Positions 1 to 15,200 of a stretch of DNA of 64,000 bases are shown piece by piece. The notes under the pieces were generated by a model that searched no databases, was not told where the DNA came from, and worked only from the letters and a program-made list of their open reading frames with translations. This DNA is from Owenia fusiformis. Taxonomy: Eukaryota; Annelida; Polychaeta; Sabellida; Oweniidae. Each line of letters begins with the position of its first letter. Position 1 is the stretch's first letter. Where the stretch lies: positions 32,480,166 through 32,544,165 of the forward strand of contig CAIIXF020000011.1 of assembly GCA_903813345.2 (NCBI GenBank), read 5' to 3'. Both the position numbers and the translations under genes were made by a program.

Positions 1-184
1 ACCGAATCAACTGAAATCTTTATAGTTCTCCTATAGCTAGGGCTGGCACAATTTCTGAATTTACACAGAGATGTAGCCCTTTCTATTCTATATTGGTGCT
101 ACTAAGTAAATGCATAATATGTTTGTAGATCAGGCTGTCCTGCATGTTTATTCACTTTTTTGAAACAATTTTGAATGTTTTTAG

Positions 185-229
185 AAAACCTCTAGTGGGG
201 AGGTAACATCCTCGAGATCGAAGCAGCAG
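185..229 (+). CDS. CFAP47: possible additional upstream CFAP47 exon
   Basis: A 45-nt open segment (KTSSGEVTSSRSKQQ) lies between an acceptor (tttttag) and a donor (gtctgt). It is phase 0 at both ends, so it joins in frame to the exon at 959. Its length is a multiple of three and it is Ser/Lys-rich, so it could be an optional linker exon. It is too short to confirm by homology. The rest of 1-958 shows no other coding segment. Confidence 0.4.
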
Positions 230-3200
230 GTCTGTCATAGTTAGAACCCTAGATAAAATATAGTAAAGTTCGCATATTTATACATGTAGTTCATTGTTCT
301 TTGATAATCTCCATTTAATTTATTACCCAGACGGTGATTTTGATATAATCATTGTCACAAAGGATATGTACTGTTATTTGCTTCTGAGTACCAATATGAA
401 TAATAATGCTGATTTTACATAATATTATACTAATAGATAGAATGAATAGCTAATTGTATCATAATCGAAGATTACTGCCCAAATTATGCTTAGCTTTTCA
501 TGTGACTTAAAATCATGGCACATTTAGAGTTTATAATTGGATAGAAAATAATAATATAGAAACTTATTAGAAGACATAACATCAACTACATAAGGGTGTC
601 TGAGAGACTGGGCCCCAGGGTCAGAATTTTTCAGAATCTAAATCAGGGAACTCTTGACTATAAGAGTTAGTAATCAGGGAAAAAATTAGGAATCAAGGAT
701 TCTTGCAAAATAACTGATATAATTTTTCATAGGCCTCTGTTGTAACCCCCGTCATAAAATAATCATAAAAATAATAAATTCTCTCAATAATGTAGTTAAA
801 ATATTATACATGTACTGATATTATTACATACATGAAAATAGGCATTTTAAAAATTATAATAGGCATTTTTGGCTTTATGCAATTTCTATAAAATCTGTAA
901 AATTGGGTTCCCTCCTGAAGAGAACTGGCCTGCAGTATGCATATATTTTGTATTCTAGGGCACAACACTCAAGGGCCGCAAGACCATGTCTAAGGAAAGT
1001 GTCAATGTGGGAGAGGCAGTGTTTGTCCCATGTGTGTCCCCAGCACGCCCCTATAGTAGAAGAAGCACCACAGCTACCAGCTCGCAGTTTGAATGCTCAG
1101 AGTCAAGCTATGAGAGCACATCACATAGTGCTACAGGTATATTCATTGGAGCTCATATTTCTCAGGAATTTTATATAATTTTAAACAGGTTAAGAGAGAA
1201 TAATGGGTTACATGAAAAAGGTTTTACTATATATGAAATCCCTCAGTGATGTCCCCACTGTGAATGTAAAGTATCATGTGAAGTTTAACTGATATATTTA
1301 CAGTGTTTTGGATATTTTTACTCGGATTACTCAGAACTCTCCAGTTCAGAAAACTGCTGAAGCACATTCCTGTATTCCAACATTGTGTGAAACTAAATTT
1401 ACTCATATGTCTAAATGATTTCAGATTGTTGCCATATAAGGAATTACTATAATTATTCCCAAAATTTTATTTCTGATTTAGAGTCTACATACCAACCCAG
1501 TACTCCACGAGATGGCGCTCATGGCAGAGTTGCACCCATCTCCGTTGCAGCTGTCAAGAATAGACAAGACATTGCATCAAGATCACTAGGCTCTGCCCTA
1601 TTTCCCGATGAAGACACAGAAGAGGGGATATTCCATACAGAGGTTTTGCTAGCTGTACAGCGGTGGTTCTCGTCCCAGGGATGGCCTGGGGGCCCCCACC
1701 CAATATTTGTCCCACACTCTCTTAGAACGTAAGTGAAATGATATTCACAATCTTTATGAAAACCATTTAGAAATCTTTGTTGCAAGTAAAATTTTATATT
1801 AAAAAATACTTGTATAATTCATGTATAATATGTATATATTTGAAGGGAATATGATATTTAATGAATTGATAAGCTGCATTTTTATTATCATTATAGATAT
1901 TATTGATCTAATTCTGCCTAACATATATCATACATTAATTTATCTGTTAATCAGTGGCATATGCAAGAAACCTCCTGAAGATGGAACCCCTAAAAAGAGA
2001 GTTGGCAACAGAGTACTAGAAGCTAACAATCTTAACAGAGAGTTCAAGACTGTCTATGACATGATAGCTCATCTCTGTGGCCGGCAAGTTCCAGGAATCC
2101 CTATTAATTCTCCCCTTCCATCTGACCCTGAGGAGAGAGCTAAATATGTTCATTGGATGCACTCAACTCTGCTGACTTTCTTAAAGTAAGTGTTGCTGCC
2201 AGTCGATGAACTGTTTAGATGTCTTCTTTTCATAAAATACACAATGTAAAAGTGTATTATTTGTACTGTATCAATTTTCAGTAAATTATTGATTTGCTTG
2301 TGTTAAAGTTAACGTGAGAACAAACTTTTGATCCTATCATTAGTTCATTTATGAAGCATGATATATTTAAACAGTTTGCATGGATTTTTGATATGTCCTT
2401 GTGTAAATATTATAGGAATAGTTGTACAGTTTTGAATGAGGATGTGTTCTTGATGATGTAAATAGGATTTCAAATGTACACTAAAGAAATGGAATAGATA
2501 TGTATAAAACATACAACAATGTTTTTCATTTTTTATTCAGGAACCAGGGAGCCTGTGTTGCTGCAGTAAAGCCTGAATATCTCATGGAACCTGCCGATTA
2601 CAAAAGGTGGATAAAGCTCCAACAGGACCTAGAGGCTGCTAAAGGTTAGTTTTTAAAGTTGGCCTTTTGGGATATGTGTGGGAACCAGTTGCACATGGTG
2701 TCTGTATACAAGTTCATTTGTTTAAATGGCTCGGTTAATGAGATAGTTGACTCATTCTACCTTTCTACTTTAAGTGTTACAATGATAGGAAGTGACATAT
2801 TATGCTATGAGTAACGCTTTTTTAGGTCAATTCTAGAATTTGAAAATTATAAAAATTAAAGGGTATAGCATATTACCTTCCTAAATGTAAAAAATACAAT
2901 GTTTACCATAGGAAAAGATGGCGTTAGTGAGTACAAAGTTATAACAGAGGAGGACCAGGCAATAGAAGATGAATTATTTGAAGCTGTGTCTAAACGAGCT
3001 TGGGTCGACATTCTGCTGCAGATACTCAAGGTAAATGAATTAAAGTGCTCTACATTTCTTTTTGTAATTATTACTTATCGTTAAGAATTAAGAAAGTTTA
3101 CAATTGAATTTGATAATAAACATGTAAGTTGAAAATTCATAGAACAAATATAGACTCGAAATAGCCAAAAAATTAATTTTAGAACAAAAATATCTCATGT

Positions 3201-6200
3201 AATTCAACCTGTATTGGAAATATTATAGATAAATAATAAATGTTGCAGATGTTTAAACATATACATTGATATTTTTTCAGATTCTGGTCATGGGTAGAAT
3301 CACACCCCGTCAGTTGAAAAACATGCCAAACCCAAACAAAAACATTGAGATGCCTACAGTGAATCCTGACCCCCTTTGTAGCAACATCTACTCTGTGGGG
3401 GAGAGAATAATCCTGGCATGGCTGAACCACCATTATGAACAGCAGAGATATAATATATGGCAGAATTGCTCAAAAGGTGGAGTGCCACCATCTCGCTGGA
3501 TCGTGAACTTTGATTTTGATTTACTGGATGGGTTGGTGTTGGCCGCAGCTTTGGGAGCTCATCTTCCCTTTTTGGTAAGAATAAGTTCTGGTGATATTTA
3601 ACAAAATATTTTGTTTTATTTATTCTTTTATTTATCTTATAAACAAAATAAAAAATTACATTCTTGATTAAATAGCTAATAGATTTAATAATGTGCTGAA
3701 ATTCAGTTTAGGATGTTTTAAAGCTAGATGAACTTCTGATTCTTAAATCAGTCAATGTTACCCAAAACAGATATATTTCAAGGCCCTATTATAATATATC
3801 ACCAAGCACATATGGCAACATTTAAAGACCAGAAATGCACCATAAACCATATGAACTGATAGCACCAAAAACTTAAATGACTTGAATCATTTTCCAGGTG
3901 AAGACCCACTTGCAAGACATGTACACTCAGCCCAACACAGCAGAACAGTGTCTCCACAATGCCCTGAAGCTTGTGAATGCTTTGAGATACATCGGGATAG
4001 ACTATGATATACAGGTAAAATATACAATATAAAGTGAAATCCATTTCATGTTTTTACTATGTTCACTTTCTCTTTTCAAGCTCCACGGCATAAAATCCAC
4101 GTTGTATTGCCATTAATCTACAGCACCAATTTTTCTTATATCAAATTACTTACTGATCAATATCAAAAGTTATCTAATTTGACCCCATGTTTTGGTGCAT
4201 GTCATATGTAAATCATATTGCGATTGTGATTTTCTGAAGTCTTTAAATCTGTTGTTTATCACGTTTTCATCATTATTGATTAAAGCTCACTTAGTGTAAT
4301 GTGTGCAGTAAAGAATAACCTTTACATAGCGAACAATTTAAAAATGTTCACATTACATTGACTGCTAATAAGCATTAATAAAATTCAGTACATTACATAA
4401 TTTCTTGTGTATGATTTCAGGCCATAGATATCACAGACCCTAACCCAATATCTCTGATGTTACTAGTGGTCTACTTGTACCAGAAGTTGCCTCAATACTT
4501 ACCTAAGAGTAATTTGGAATTTGTCAGTAGTCTGCATTCTACTGTTATGAGACAGGTAAGGGAAAGGTTCCCTGAATACTTCTCTAATAATCATGGGTTA
4601 GAATTTGTGATTTTGCTACATGAATGATAATGGAAATTCAGAAATTGTGATTTATGAATTTTTGAGGATTGGCTCACTGGAGAAAAAGTTAAAGGAATGA
4701 TTGAAAAATTCCATGTTGAATCATGGCCAACATTTAAACATTTGGGCCAACATTTGTTTTTTTTACTTAAAATTTTTTGTTAAAACCTTTTTAAAGTTAT
4801 GTCATTATAGTTTACATTTTCTTTTTTTATTTCTTTTTCTCATTATTTTTGTGGATGGTGCTTGGTGTTCGGCGGCCAGCGCCTCACAAATGGCAGGTTG
4901 TAACATTTTGCATGTTAGTGCTTTGTTGATATTGTGAGCAAATAACCTCCTTGTGTAAAATCATATTTATTTGATTATTTCCAGGTGAAACTGAGCAACC
5001 CTAGTGGCAAACCACTCACCTACCATGTCTTAATAGCTGGCCATGATGCACAAGATTTCTCCACTCCTAAGGGAGATACAGTTATCATTGCACCAAAACA
5101 GACAATTATGTTGACAGTCGAGTTCACAAGTAGATTCTTACGTCCTGCTGAAGCTGTGCTCGTCCTGGTTGGTCGTAGGGCAGGCTCGGCTGTTGGATCA
5201 ACACTTGTGTTCAATCTACGAACTACGATTGATAATATATCGCCAAAGGTAAGGAGTGGTTCAACCCCAAATGACATGATAAAGTGAACAGATATTTCAA
5301 GAAATTAACTAAAAGAAGTTTTGAACCTTAAAACATTATGTACTTTTAGCCATTTATTTTGTTTTGGAAATTATTTTTATTTTTATTTAAAAAATTATAA
5401 TTTGCCTATGCTTATTATTTCTTAAATGAATGTAGCTTTACACGGTCTTCCTTTTTCAGACTACAATCAAATGCGAATCTCCAGCATATGAGTTAACAAA
5501 TGTACCAATAGATGTCGAAAACCCATTCAATGAGGCTGGCGACTTCAGAATTGTTCTCGTTGAAGCCAAGAGCATTCTTGGAGATACAAAAAGTCCAATT
5601 TTCAAATCTCCAGAAAAGAAAACTAAAAAAGTGCGCTCTAAGATTGATAATGGGAAAAAACGTGCTGAGACACCAGAAGAGAGGATTTCTACCAAATCTA
5701 AAAGTTTATTAGATGTCCAGACTGAGGCCAATCAAGGTGAGATACAAGCTCTCAAATAATTAGATGAAATAGTAACATGTTGTGAAGTACACATATTATT
5801 TCTTTACTTGTACATAATTAATTCATGGAGTATCTCTGAACTTATTGTACCCATCTCATTAGAACTCTTCACTTCTTACCATTTTTAAATCTGATGGGTT
5901 TTCTGTCTCATGGATAGAGTTCACCTTGAGGTCAACTGTACCTCCACTTCTTACCATTGTTAAATGGTCTCTCGGTATATTACAGAAGATGCGTCTAACC
6001 TGATGAGTGCCTGTTTCTGTCCCATGGATACAGTTCACCTGGAGGCAAATGGTACCTCAACAATCGAACTCCACTTTTTACCATTCCACACTGGCAAGAG
6101 ACAGTGCTCAATAATATTCATCAATGAGAAAGTAGGAGAGTTTTTGTACTCGATTGAGGCGAATGCAACATTGCCGTTATCATCACCTCTGCCACATAGG

Positions 6201-9200
6201 CCATCACAGAGTAATGTCAGGATAACTAGTGCTTATGCTGCAGGTAAAACTTTCACTTAATAGTTCACACTTAAATTACATAATCAAACGGTGCAGAAAT
6301 TAAGGCATTTTGATTTTGTGAATAAGATGTATTGCAATATGATGCAGTTTCATCATAGAAAGATTCACAATTTGTGCAGGTCAACAAACAAAAGATACTT
6401 TTGGAGAATAATATATGTTCAATTTATATTTTGCAAGTTTGTTTCTGTAATTATCAAATGATTGGTAAATAGAATCCCTGTATTGTCAATTTTATTTTAA
6501 CCTAATTAGCTGATTGTTATATCAGAAGCTCACAATCTCTGTCCCAAGCATGGCCTTCAATATCAAATCTCTTTTTGTAGGTCATGGACGTGGCATGTTT
6601 GGTGGTAATGACAGTGTGATATACTGGAAATGTGAGTGTGGTCAGTCATTGAAGGAATCATTAAGTATTCCTGTAACAAATGCAGCCAGGGAGAATGCAC
6701 TGGTGGTGGCAGCCCAACAGGTAAAACGGATAAGATATTAGTTTCCCATGTTGGTTATTGTTGTAAGCCATTTATTGTTAAGCGAGGAAATATAGCCCCA
6801 ACATCCCATCTGAAGATCAACATAATGACATTGTCAAAAGACTGCCTCTTTCTATTTATAATAAATAAATCTCAAATTTAATATATCATGAAATTTGAAT
6901 ATAACACAGTACAGTAAAACCTGAGTTAGTGAACACATCTCTCTAGTGAACACCTATTAACAGTGAACGTTTTTATTTGGCAAAACCTTTTTCTCTCACT
7001 GACTCCCATGTTAAAGTGCAATCCTATAGTGAACACCTACCAACTATGAACAGTGAACACTAAACCCTGGCAAAATCAATTGAATTATCCTGTCTCTAGT
7101 GAACATTGAATCAGATATAAGATTTCTCGTGGATTTTCTGCAACTGCCTTATCAGAGTTAAGCAGTTTATGTTTATATTACCTGCCAAAAATAATTAAAA
7201 GGTCAATTTGAGATCTTGATCTCTTCTATTGAAACAGGTGTGACTAATTATAATTCTTAATAAGCTTTGTTTTTGTTACAAAGGATATGCGTCTGGGATT
7301 GATTGCTTGGAGATAATCTGGTTAACTATTATTACCTCTATCTGCTAAGTCCCAACTTAATATTTTTTCTCATCCCGTCAATTTAAAAAAATGATTGGAT
7401 CAAAATTATAATTCATGATCATTTCACTATTAACTGCATCTATCATGTCCTTTAACTAATTCAATAAAGTCCTTTAACTGACTCAAATGTCTCAAAAATT
7501 CCACTATTTAAAGGACCATCTTGATGAGATAAAAAGAATTATATAGAGATAAAAATTTGACAATAAAAGGATGAACATTCAGATGACAGTCAGTCTAAAA
7601 TAAGTCCGTTTGTATATAGCATTACAACAAATTAAATACTTAACGCTTGAGTGGCATGGGTTAATATGGGTAGAAAATACAATTTAAATGTATTATTCAA
7701 ATATGAATATGTTTTAATTCTTTTTAAGACTCATTTTAGTTTAATAAAATGTGCTGTTTTAACCAACATGGAATTGTGGATATTTTTCGATTACATGCAC
7801 CTTAATGTAAGAGTGCCACTGTTAAAAAAGTGTATATCTAAATAAATAAATAATTAAATAAATATTCCCTCCTCTCTTTTAATAGCTGGTCTCTTTATAT
7901 AATACGGCAAAATGCCGCGAAATCAAATCATTGCTGTAGTGAACACCTACCAACAGTGTTCACTATACGCAGGTTTTACTGTACTTGATTGTTGATGTAC
8001 ACGGGCCGATATGATTTTTACTTATTTCAATCAATAGTCCTTATGGAATTCCTGGCAATCTTCTTCATGCTGTTATTCTAGATATCTATTAATTATTTCA
8101 GCACATGAGTGAACTTGAAATCAAACGTCGTCGTGCTACAGGCACTCTAGCAAGTGCCACTGTTACGGCCAAGACTGTGTCTCTACTTTCCACCAACCCA
8201 ACAAATGTAGTGAGACAACCTATGGTAAGGAAGCAGTAATTCACATTGTGTATTCTTGTATTTCCCTTAGTGAGCCTATGTTCCCGCAATTTTGGGTCTT
8301 ACTCTTTTAAAACAAAAATGTACAAAAACCAATGATGGACTGCCCATTTAGGCATTTCAGTGATCGTCATTAACACAACTGTCGACAATATTTCGAAAAT
8401 TTCAATATAATGAACTGCAAGTTGTAGATGCTTTAACCCAATATCAATGCATCATCCTCATTAATGACTTTTGTATCTTCCAGATCAACCCTGATGGCAC
8501 AGTGTTCCGTGTTGAGGTGGACTCAGAGTTTTATAAAGCTCCCAAAAAGCTGTATGTCCCTAACCCAGTCAATGTAAAGTCATCCATAAATGGGAAATCT
8601 GCACGTTCTACAGCCCTGCAAGGAAATACAGGTAAGTTTTCTCAATTATTTTTCATCTGTGTCAATAATTTGTTCTCCAAATATGTTTTAGAATACAAAT
8701 GGAATGATATGAATTGAAACATTAAAAGATGTACTCTTCATCACCAATTATCTTGTTTACTCAGTTAATTACTTGGGTTAATACTAAAATTTGTCATGTA
8801 TCTCAAGTAGTTTATCTCAAAAAATGATTTTATTCCTCATAATATCCAAGGTGTAATATTGGATGATGGAACGGTGGATCTTCCAATGAGCTTCAAGGCC
8901 AAGAACCCTGGTCACTATCCATGCAGGGTTATATTACGAGCCCCTGATGACATACGTGTCTACCAGATTGAGTGCACTGTGAACCCAGAAGGACATGAAG
9001 CACATCTAGAGTTCACATCACCCGTACATCAGAGTGTCACGCAGGATATCCCAATTGTGAGCAACATCCATTTTTACAATTACTGATTTTATCTCATGTT
9101 TCTCCTTGGATTTTGTTAAATTCTCTATTTTTGGACATACTGTTTATTTGAGTGAATAACTAAGTATGTGAACTAATACATGTTAGTTTTATCTAGACTG

Positions 9201-12200
9201 AGTAAATTTTCAAAACCAGTCAAATTATTTAAATTTTTTCATGGATTTTCAGACTGTCAATTACCCTAGCAGCACTACCTATAAGTTGCTTAAATGTTAA
9301 GGTAATCAATCATAACTTGAACTTGCTCGTATAATACTGTAATATATAATAAGGAAGTGCTCATTATTTAGATAAACGAAACAAACCATGACTGGCCATT
9401 GAAAGCTGAATTAACAGGAGAGGGTTTCTATGGACCACCCACCCTGATTGCCAAGGCTTTCCAGACCTCCTACTACCCACTCATGTTTAGACCCATGTAT
9501 GAAGGAGATATTCAGGTGAGACATGTTTATAATCAAGCTCCCTAGTGTATTTGCTGGTAGGGGATAACAAATCGGGAAATTGAAGACCATTGTAGCTTTG
9601 TCATCTATAAAGAAAAGGATTGTAAAGAACCTTGAAATTGTAGATCAACTCAAAAATGTATATCACAAAAACTGTAAATTTCAAAATATGTTTACGATCT
9701 TTGTAGAATTGGACCCCAGTAAATTGCAAGGTAACAAATTGAACAAACTTTTTGCATGGTGAATGATTATTTTTTATTTGCTGCTGATATGCATGATTAT
9801 TTAATATAAGTGCTTATAATATGAATGGCTGCTATGTAGTTGTGGTATCCACAGCATCCACTATCCTCTTGAAGAAAGCACAATTAGTTTAAGATAAAGA
9901 AGAAATTTTGTAAATTAGAATTCTGCTCTGAAGATATTCTTTGGAATTATTATGCTGATTTATAGATGATTTGCATTTGCATGTGAGAGTGATGTAAAAC
10001 TCAATTGTTTCTACATAATGTATGAGTTTATATTCAAAATGCTATTTTGATTTGAAGATCTTCAATTGAAAACATGACATGCAATTAGTCAAAAGGGTCA
10101 ACGAAAGTGCATAGGACCACTTTCCTCAAACTATGTTCAGAAAATGTCTTCCCAAAAAGTATATCCAGAAAAATGCTGCCGTGTCTTGAACTTTTGGTCA
10201 AATTTGATAATTGAATAAATTGCTGAGAAAAACTGATTTTAAAATGTAAACACCCCATGCAAAAGCTATAGCCTCTTGAATCATTAGAACCCAACAGATA
10301 AAAGATTTGCTGGTTGCTAGGCTTGTATGTTGTTGTATTGCAATGATTTTACTACATGTATCTTTCATCTTCTTCATTTTACAAAACAATCATTTCACTC
10401 GATGTGCAATGTTATTCCTTAAAGGACGATTCTCGGTTTGGAGAACGAAGTTCATCAATCTAAATGAGCATTATCCCTGCTTCGGACAAATTTGATTTTT
10501 TTACATAATATAGATTTGAATGTCTTCTTTTGAATAGTCATAATTTAATTTGGGTAATATTTCTAGATTTTTCGCCAAAAAAATATTAGCGCAGTACACT
10601 GATGAACTTTTTCCCCCAAATAGAGACTTGTATTTTATCGAATCGGTCTAATTGAACGTTATCCCTGCTTCAGACCAATTTGTTACTTTTACATCTTATA
10701 GATTTAAATGTCCTCTTTTGAATATTCATAGTTTAATTTGGGTAATATTTCTATATTTTTCATAAAAAATTATTAGCCCAGGAGACTTTTCTCCAAACCG
10801 AGAATCGTCCTTTCTAATTATTTTTTTCTCTGCAAGGTCAACAAAAGTTAAACCAACGGTTCAAAATGTTTAACTCAGTCTCACATTAATTGTTTCATTT
10901 AAAGCCTACATGTGATCACAGTACACTTCAAGCCTTTTCAGCTATGCTATAGTCCATGCACATACACTTTAGTATAAATTATGTTTGCTTTGAATTCTAG
11001 GGCAAAGTTTTACTGAAAAACACAGCAGATAATACAGAACATGTGTTCCATCTCAGTGGCCAGGCTACTAAACCTCTGGCATTAGAGCACATTGTCATCA
11101 ACTGTGAAGCAAAAAAGAGGTAAATAAATCCACACTAGTTTCAAACAGTACTTGCCAATGTAAGTTTTGCATCACATCTCTGGACCCCACTCTCTTTATC
11201 TACTTCACATTGTGGGGATGAGTTGTGTAACAGTGGTGGTGGGGGGACATCTCAAGGGCTTGAAACAAGGTCAAAATTGGTTTTATGTCATTTTGGTTCT
11301 TTCAAATATTGCCCCTTGTGTTTTTCATTTTATCTACAGTAAGCCTCACTAAAGAAATAATGTAAATGATTGAGAGGTCTTTGGATCATGTTGATGCATT
11401 AAACTGGGACCTTTAATAATTAATATGACCTCTAAATAGATGTGTCTGTTTTAGGGGCTGTTCAAACACACACATTTTACTTTTCTTTATCACTTATTAA
11501 CACCATGAAGCATTTTGTCCAAATGAGGGAAATATCAAACACTAAATTGGGTATATGAAATATTACATTGTTATTTTAGTTAAATTGCTTTGCTATTTTG
11601 ATTTATTGCTTTGCTGTTTCAGTGTTGGGAAGCAGCTGGTCATTCCTAATGTCACGAAGAAGAAGCTGGCCTACAGGGTGAGTTATTGAAGTTTGCCTCT
11701 TAGGGCTGGACATGTTACTATTTTCTAAGGCATGAATTAAATGCTTACCACAAGATAGTGAAGAAATTACCAATAATATAGGTTCACACAGTTGACTATT
11801 TGCATAGAAATGCTTTTTCAAGGATGAGTCTGATCTTCCTTTTTGACTATAACTTCACTGTTGTGCATACAGTAAAACCTGTAAAGTGGAACACCTCTAG
11901 AAGTGGAACACCTCTGTTAGTGGAACACATCAGAGTACAGAGACCAACTGACTAAATGTTAAATGAATCTCTGTAAGTGGAACACCTCCCAAGTGGAGCA
12001 CTTTTTATTAGAAGTACCAAAGGTGTTCCACTTAAACAGGCTTTACTGTATAATGTATTATTTTCAATATTCATGTATATATCATATATTTTTCAAGGTT
12101 GAGTCAGACATTCCATTTTTGAGTGGTGTACCAGTTGTCACAGTTCTATCTGGGCAGACAGCACACTATGACTTCACAGTGGCACCTCTAAGACATGGTC

Positions 12201-15200
12201 GCACCAAAGGTGTTATTGCATTCATTGCAGGGACAAACCCAATTGTGTAAGTACATAATCTACATTTACACCAGCGTGCAAATAGTTATCTAAAACACCA
12301 GAGATTTTATTCTTGCTATATCAATGACAATGTCATATCTAGTTAATTTGAACTTTTCTGTTTGATGACATGACTCATTATTAAATAAAAATGGCAGACC
12401 AAAGATGAATACAAATCCAGACCATAGATGAATCAAATACTGTATAAGTGGTATTTAATCCGAGTGGTTAATTTTCCCAATGGTCAAATTTCATCATTTT
12501 CCTAATTTTAGTTTTCCTAATGACAAGAAACCTCCCATTGGATAACATAATAAAGACAATATTTCCGACATTTAATTTTCCGAACCTGGCAAAAATTAGG
12601 AAATAGGCAAATTAAATGATTAGGCAAAATTACCACTTATACAGTATGTACCTTTTTTGTTGACAAAATAATCATGTCGTATACTTTAAATGACATATCA
12701 GTCACTAGTCAATACAGTGTACAAAAAACATAAACGACATACCTACCCTTTTACTCCCCTTGTGATGAGTGATAATAAAATGGTCTCATTGGTTTTGGCT
12801 ATTTAAAAAAATCCCTCTTAAAATATTAATGAATTGAATGGTTTTCTTGCATTTTTAAACAATTTAAACCCATACATGCCAATATATTTCAGCACTCAAA
12901 GTGGGAGAATTCTTCCTCCAAATATAGTGTAAGGCTATAGATAAGATGTTCACTTATTAATGATTTATTTATAAGTTCTACATTCAAAATTGGTTTTATT
13001 TGGATTGTCAATATGTTAAGTCTTTTTCCAACCAAGTTGGTTTGTATGATTAATAGGGGGTTTCTTTTTGTTGTTTTCAATTGTTGCCCTTTGTGTTTCC
13101 TCATTTGAAGTGATGAGGAAGATATATTCTCATTTGGAATGTCTATGTTGTTTCAGTGAGGTTGACAGTGATGGGGAAGAGATACCTGGATCTGATGATG
13201 AATCTGAGGAATACCATGGTTACCGCATCTGGTATTCCGTAGAAGTGATCTGCACACCCCCTCCCCCAGAGAAAACCCTGCAGATTAGATGTGCATGTCA
13301 GGTATGAACTGAATCCCTTTGCCCTGCTCAAACATGTTAACATATTTCATTCAGAAATTATGAAAAAACGATTTATATACCATATAAACTGATGCCCTGA
13401 TGACAAAAAATTAACTTACTGGAAAATACAAATGACTTTACTTTACTCAATCACAAATATCATCATTGCCTCAAATATAAACTAATAAGGAAACGTGTCA
13501 TATCTTAAATTATCTGATGTAAATTCACTTTTACAGAAACAAGCTATACTTGAGGTGGGTGTGACAAACCCTGTAAATGAACCAATCACATTAGAGGTCA
13601 TGGTTGAAGGTCAGGGTATATCAGGTCCAGCAGAAATAACTCTACCAGCATTTGGGCGATCTGTATATGAACTGAAGTATTTCCCAGGGGCAATTGGGAA
13701 GTCAGAAGGAAGGTATGTTAGTTTTAATGATGCTATACCATAGATTTCAGTGAGAAATATTATAAGAATCCCAACAAGTTGTGGTCTGCGGAAAGTCTTT
13801 TATTTCAACCATTGTACAATTTAACTATTTCTGCAAACCAATATGAATTTGAAATTTCAGATGTTTTGCAATATCACTGTAAATTATTCGTAATTTTCAT
13901 GTAACCACCACAAGTGGTGACATATATTTTTTTTGCATGTTATAATGCCTTGTATTGTACATGTATTGTTACTTTTCAGTTTGACATTCTTCCATAAGTT
14001 GATTGGTGAATTCTGGTACAAATTGGACCTCATAGCAGAGCAACCAGCACCTACCACCTTGCCCCACATGGAGTGTGAGCTTGGCAGGTAATAATCCTTC
14101 ATTCTGGTCATGGCCATACTCACCATTTCTCTCTTAGATTTGGATCCTGGAATTTCCATAGAATTAAGAGAGTTGGCTACATTTTTTCTCTTGGCTTATT
14201 TCTTGAAAATTCCATTCTGTTCCTTCGATTTATCATTTAAAAAACAAAATCTTTTGTTCATTTGCAATGTCATTGTATTAATGTTATCAATGTTCAACTA
14301 TTATTGTGTCATTAATAATTTCTCAAATGTGAACATAAATATTTATTGAATTCTGTAAAAAAAAGTCAAATGCAAGTTCTATAATAAATCTTAATGATAT
14401 ATTTCAGTGGATACATATACGCCAAAACATATGAGTAAATATGTAGATATTTTTAAAGTTAACTGTTATTTTAGGTTAGCCAGTGATATGAAGTAAGGTT
14501 GCATGTTAAATTTTGTTATGTTGTTTGCCTCATGCATCAAATCATTCATTGCCCCTCCCCCCCAGGGAGGAATAGATTCACTCCCCTCCAAAAGTTTGAA
14601 AACTGGAAGTCCACTTTTAGAGCACATGTCAAAGACATGTTTATGACAAATTGATCATTTGTCATAGATTTCAACCAATACCGGAACATTTTTAGATATA
14701 GCCATGCTTTAACATGCTTTTCAATGGGGACTTACTGTTGCCAAACTTATGGAAGGAGTGGATATTAATTAGATACTTAAATTCAGTATTCGGGTTTCAT
14801 AATTCACATGCGCTTAATAATTATATCACTTAGGTGCCATCTCATATGTTTTACCCTAAATTCTACCTCAAATAAATTTTATTCAGCAAATTGCTTGGGT
14901 TATTTCATAAGCTAAGAAGTTAAAAGATCAATTTAAGCCTACAATGTTTTATTTTTATACAATCTGCATTATCAAAAACCTGTAGCAATAACAGGGGTGG
15001 GTCAATCATCTGCAGTTAATGAGGTGGATTGTGTGTTGAACTTTTGAGATGGCTCCTTATTGGGCAGATGCAAGGCATGTTATATATTTGTTCTAACTTG
15101 AAGTTCAAGGTTTTGCAGGCTTTCTAACATTTGTTGTAGCCTTTAGTATAATTGGCTCTGTTTAATTCAGTGATTCAAGATTTGAGATAATATTGTGTTT

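Noticed and set aside
9253-9301. Exon-like segment in CFAP47 (TVNYPSSTTYKLLK) after a good acceptor
   Set aside because: Length breaks the frame and a stop precedes the donor. Direct joining of 9056 to 9372 gives IPIINETNHDWPLKAELTG, which is the expected ASH sequence.
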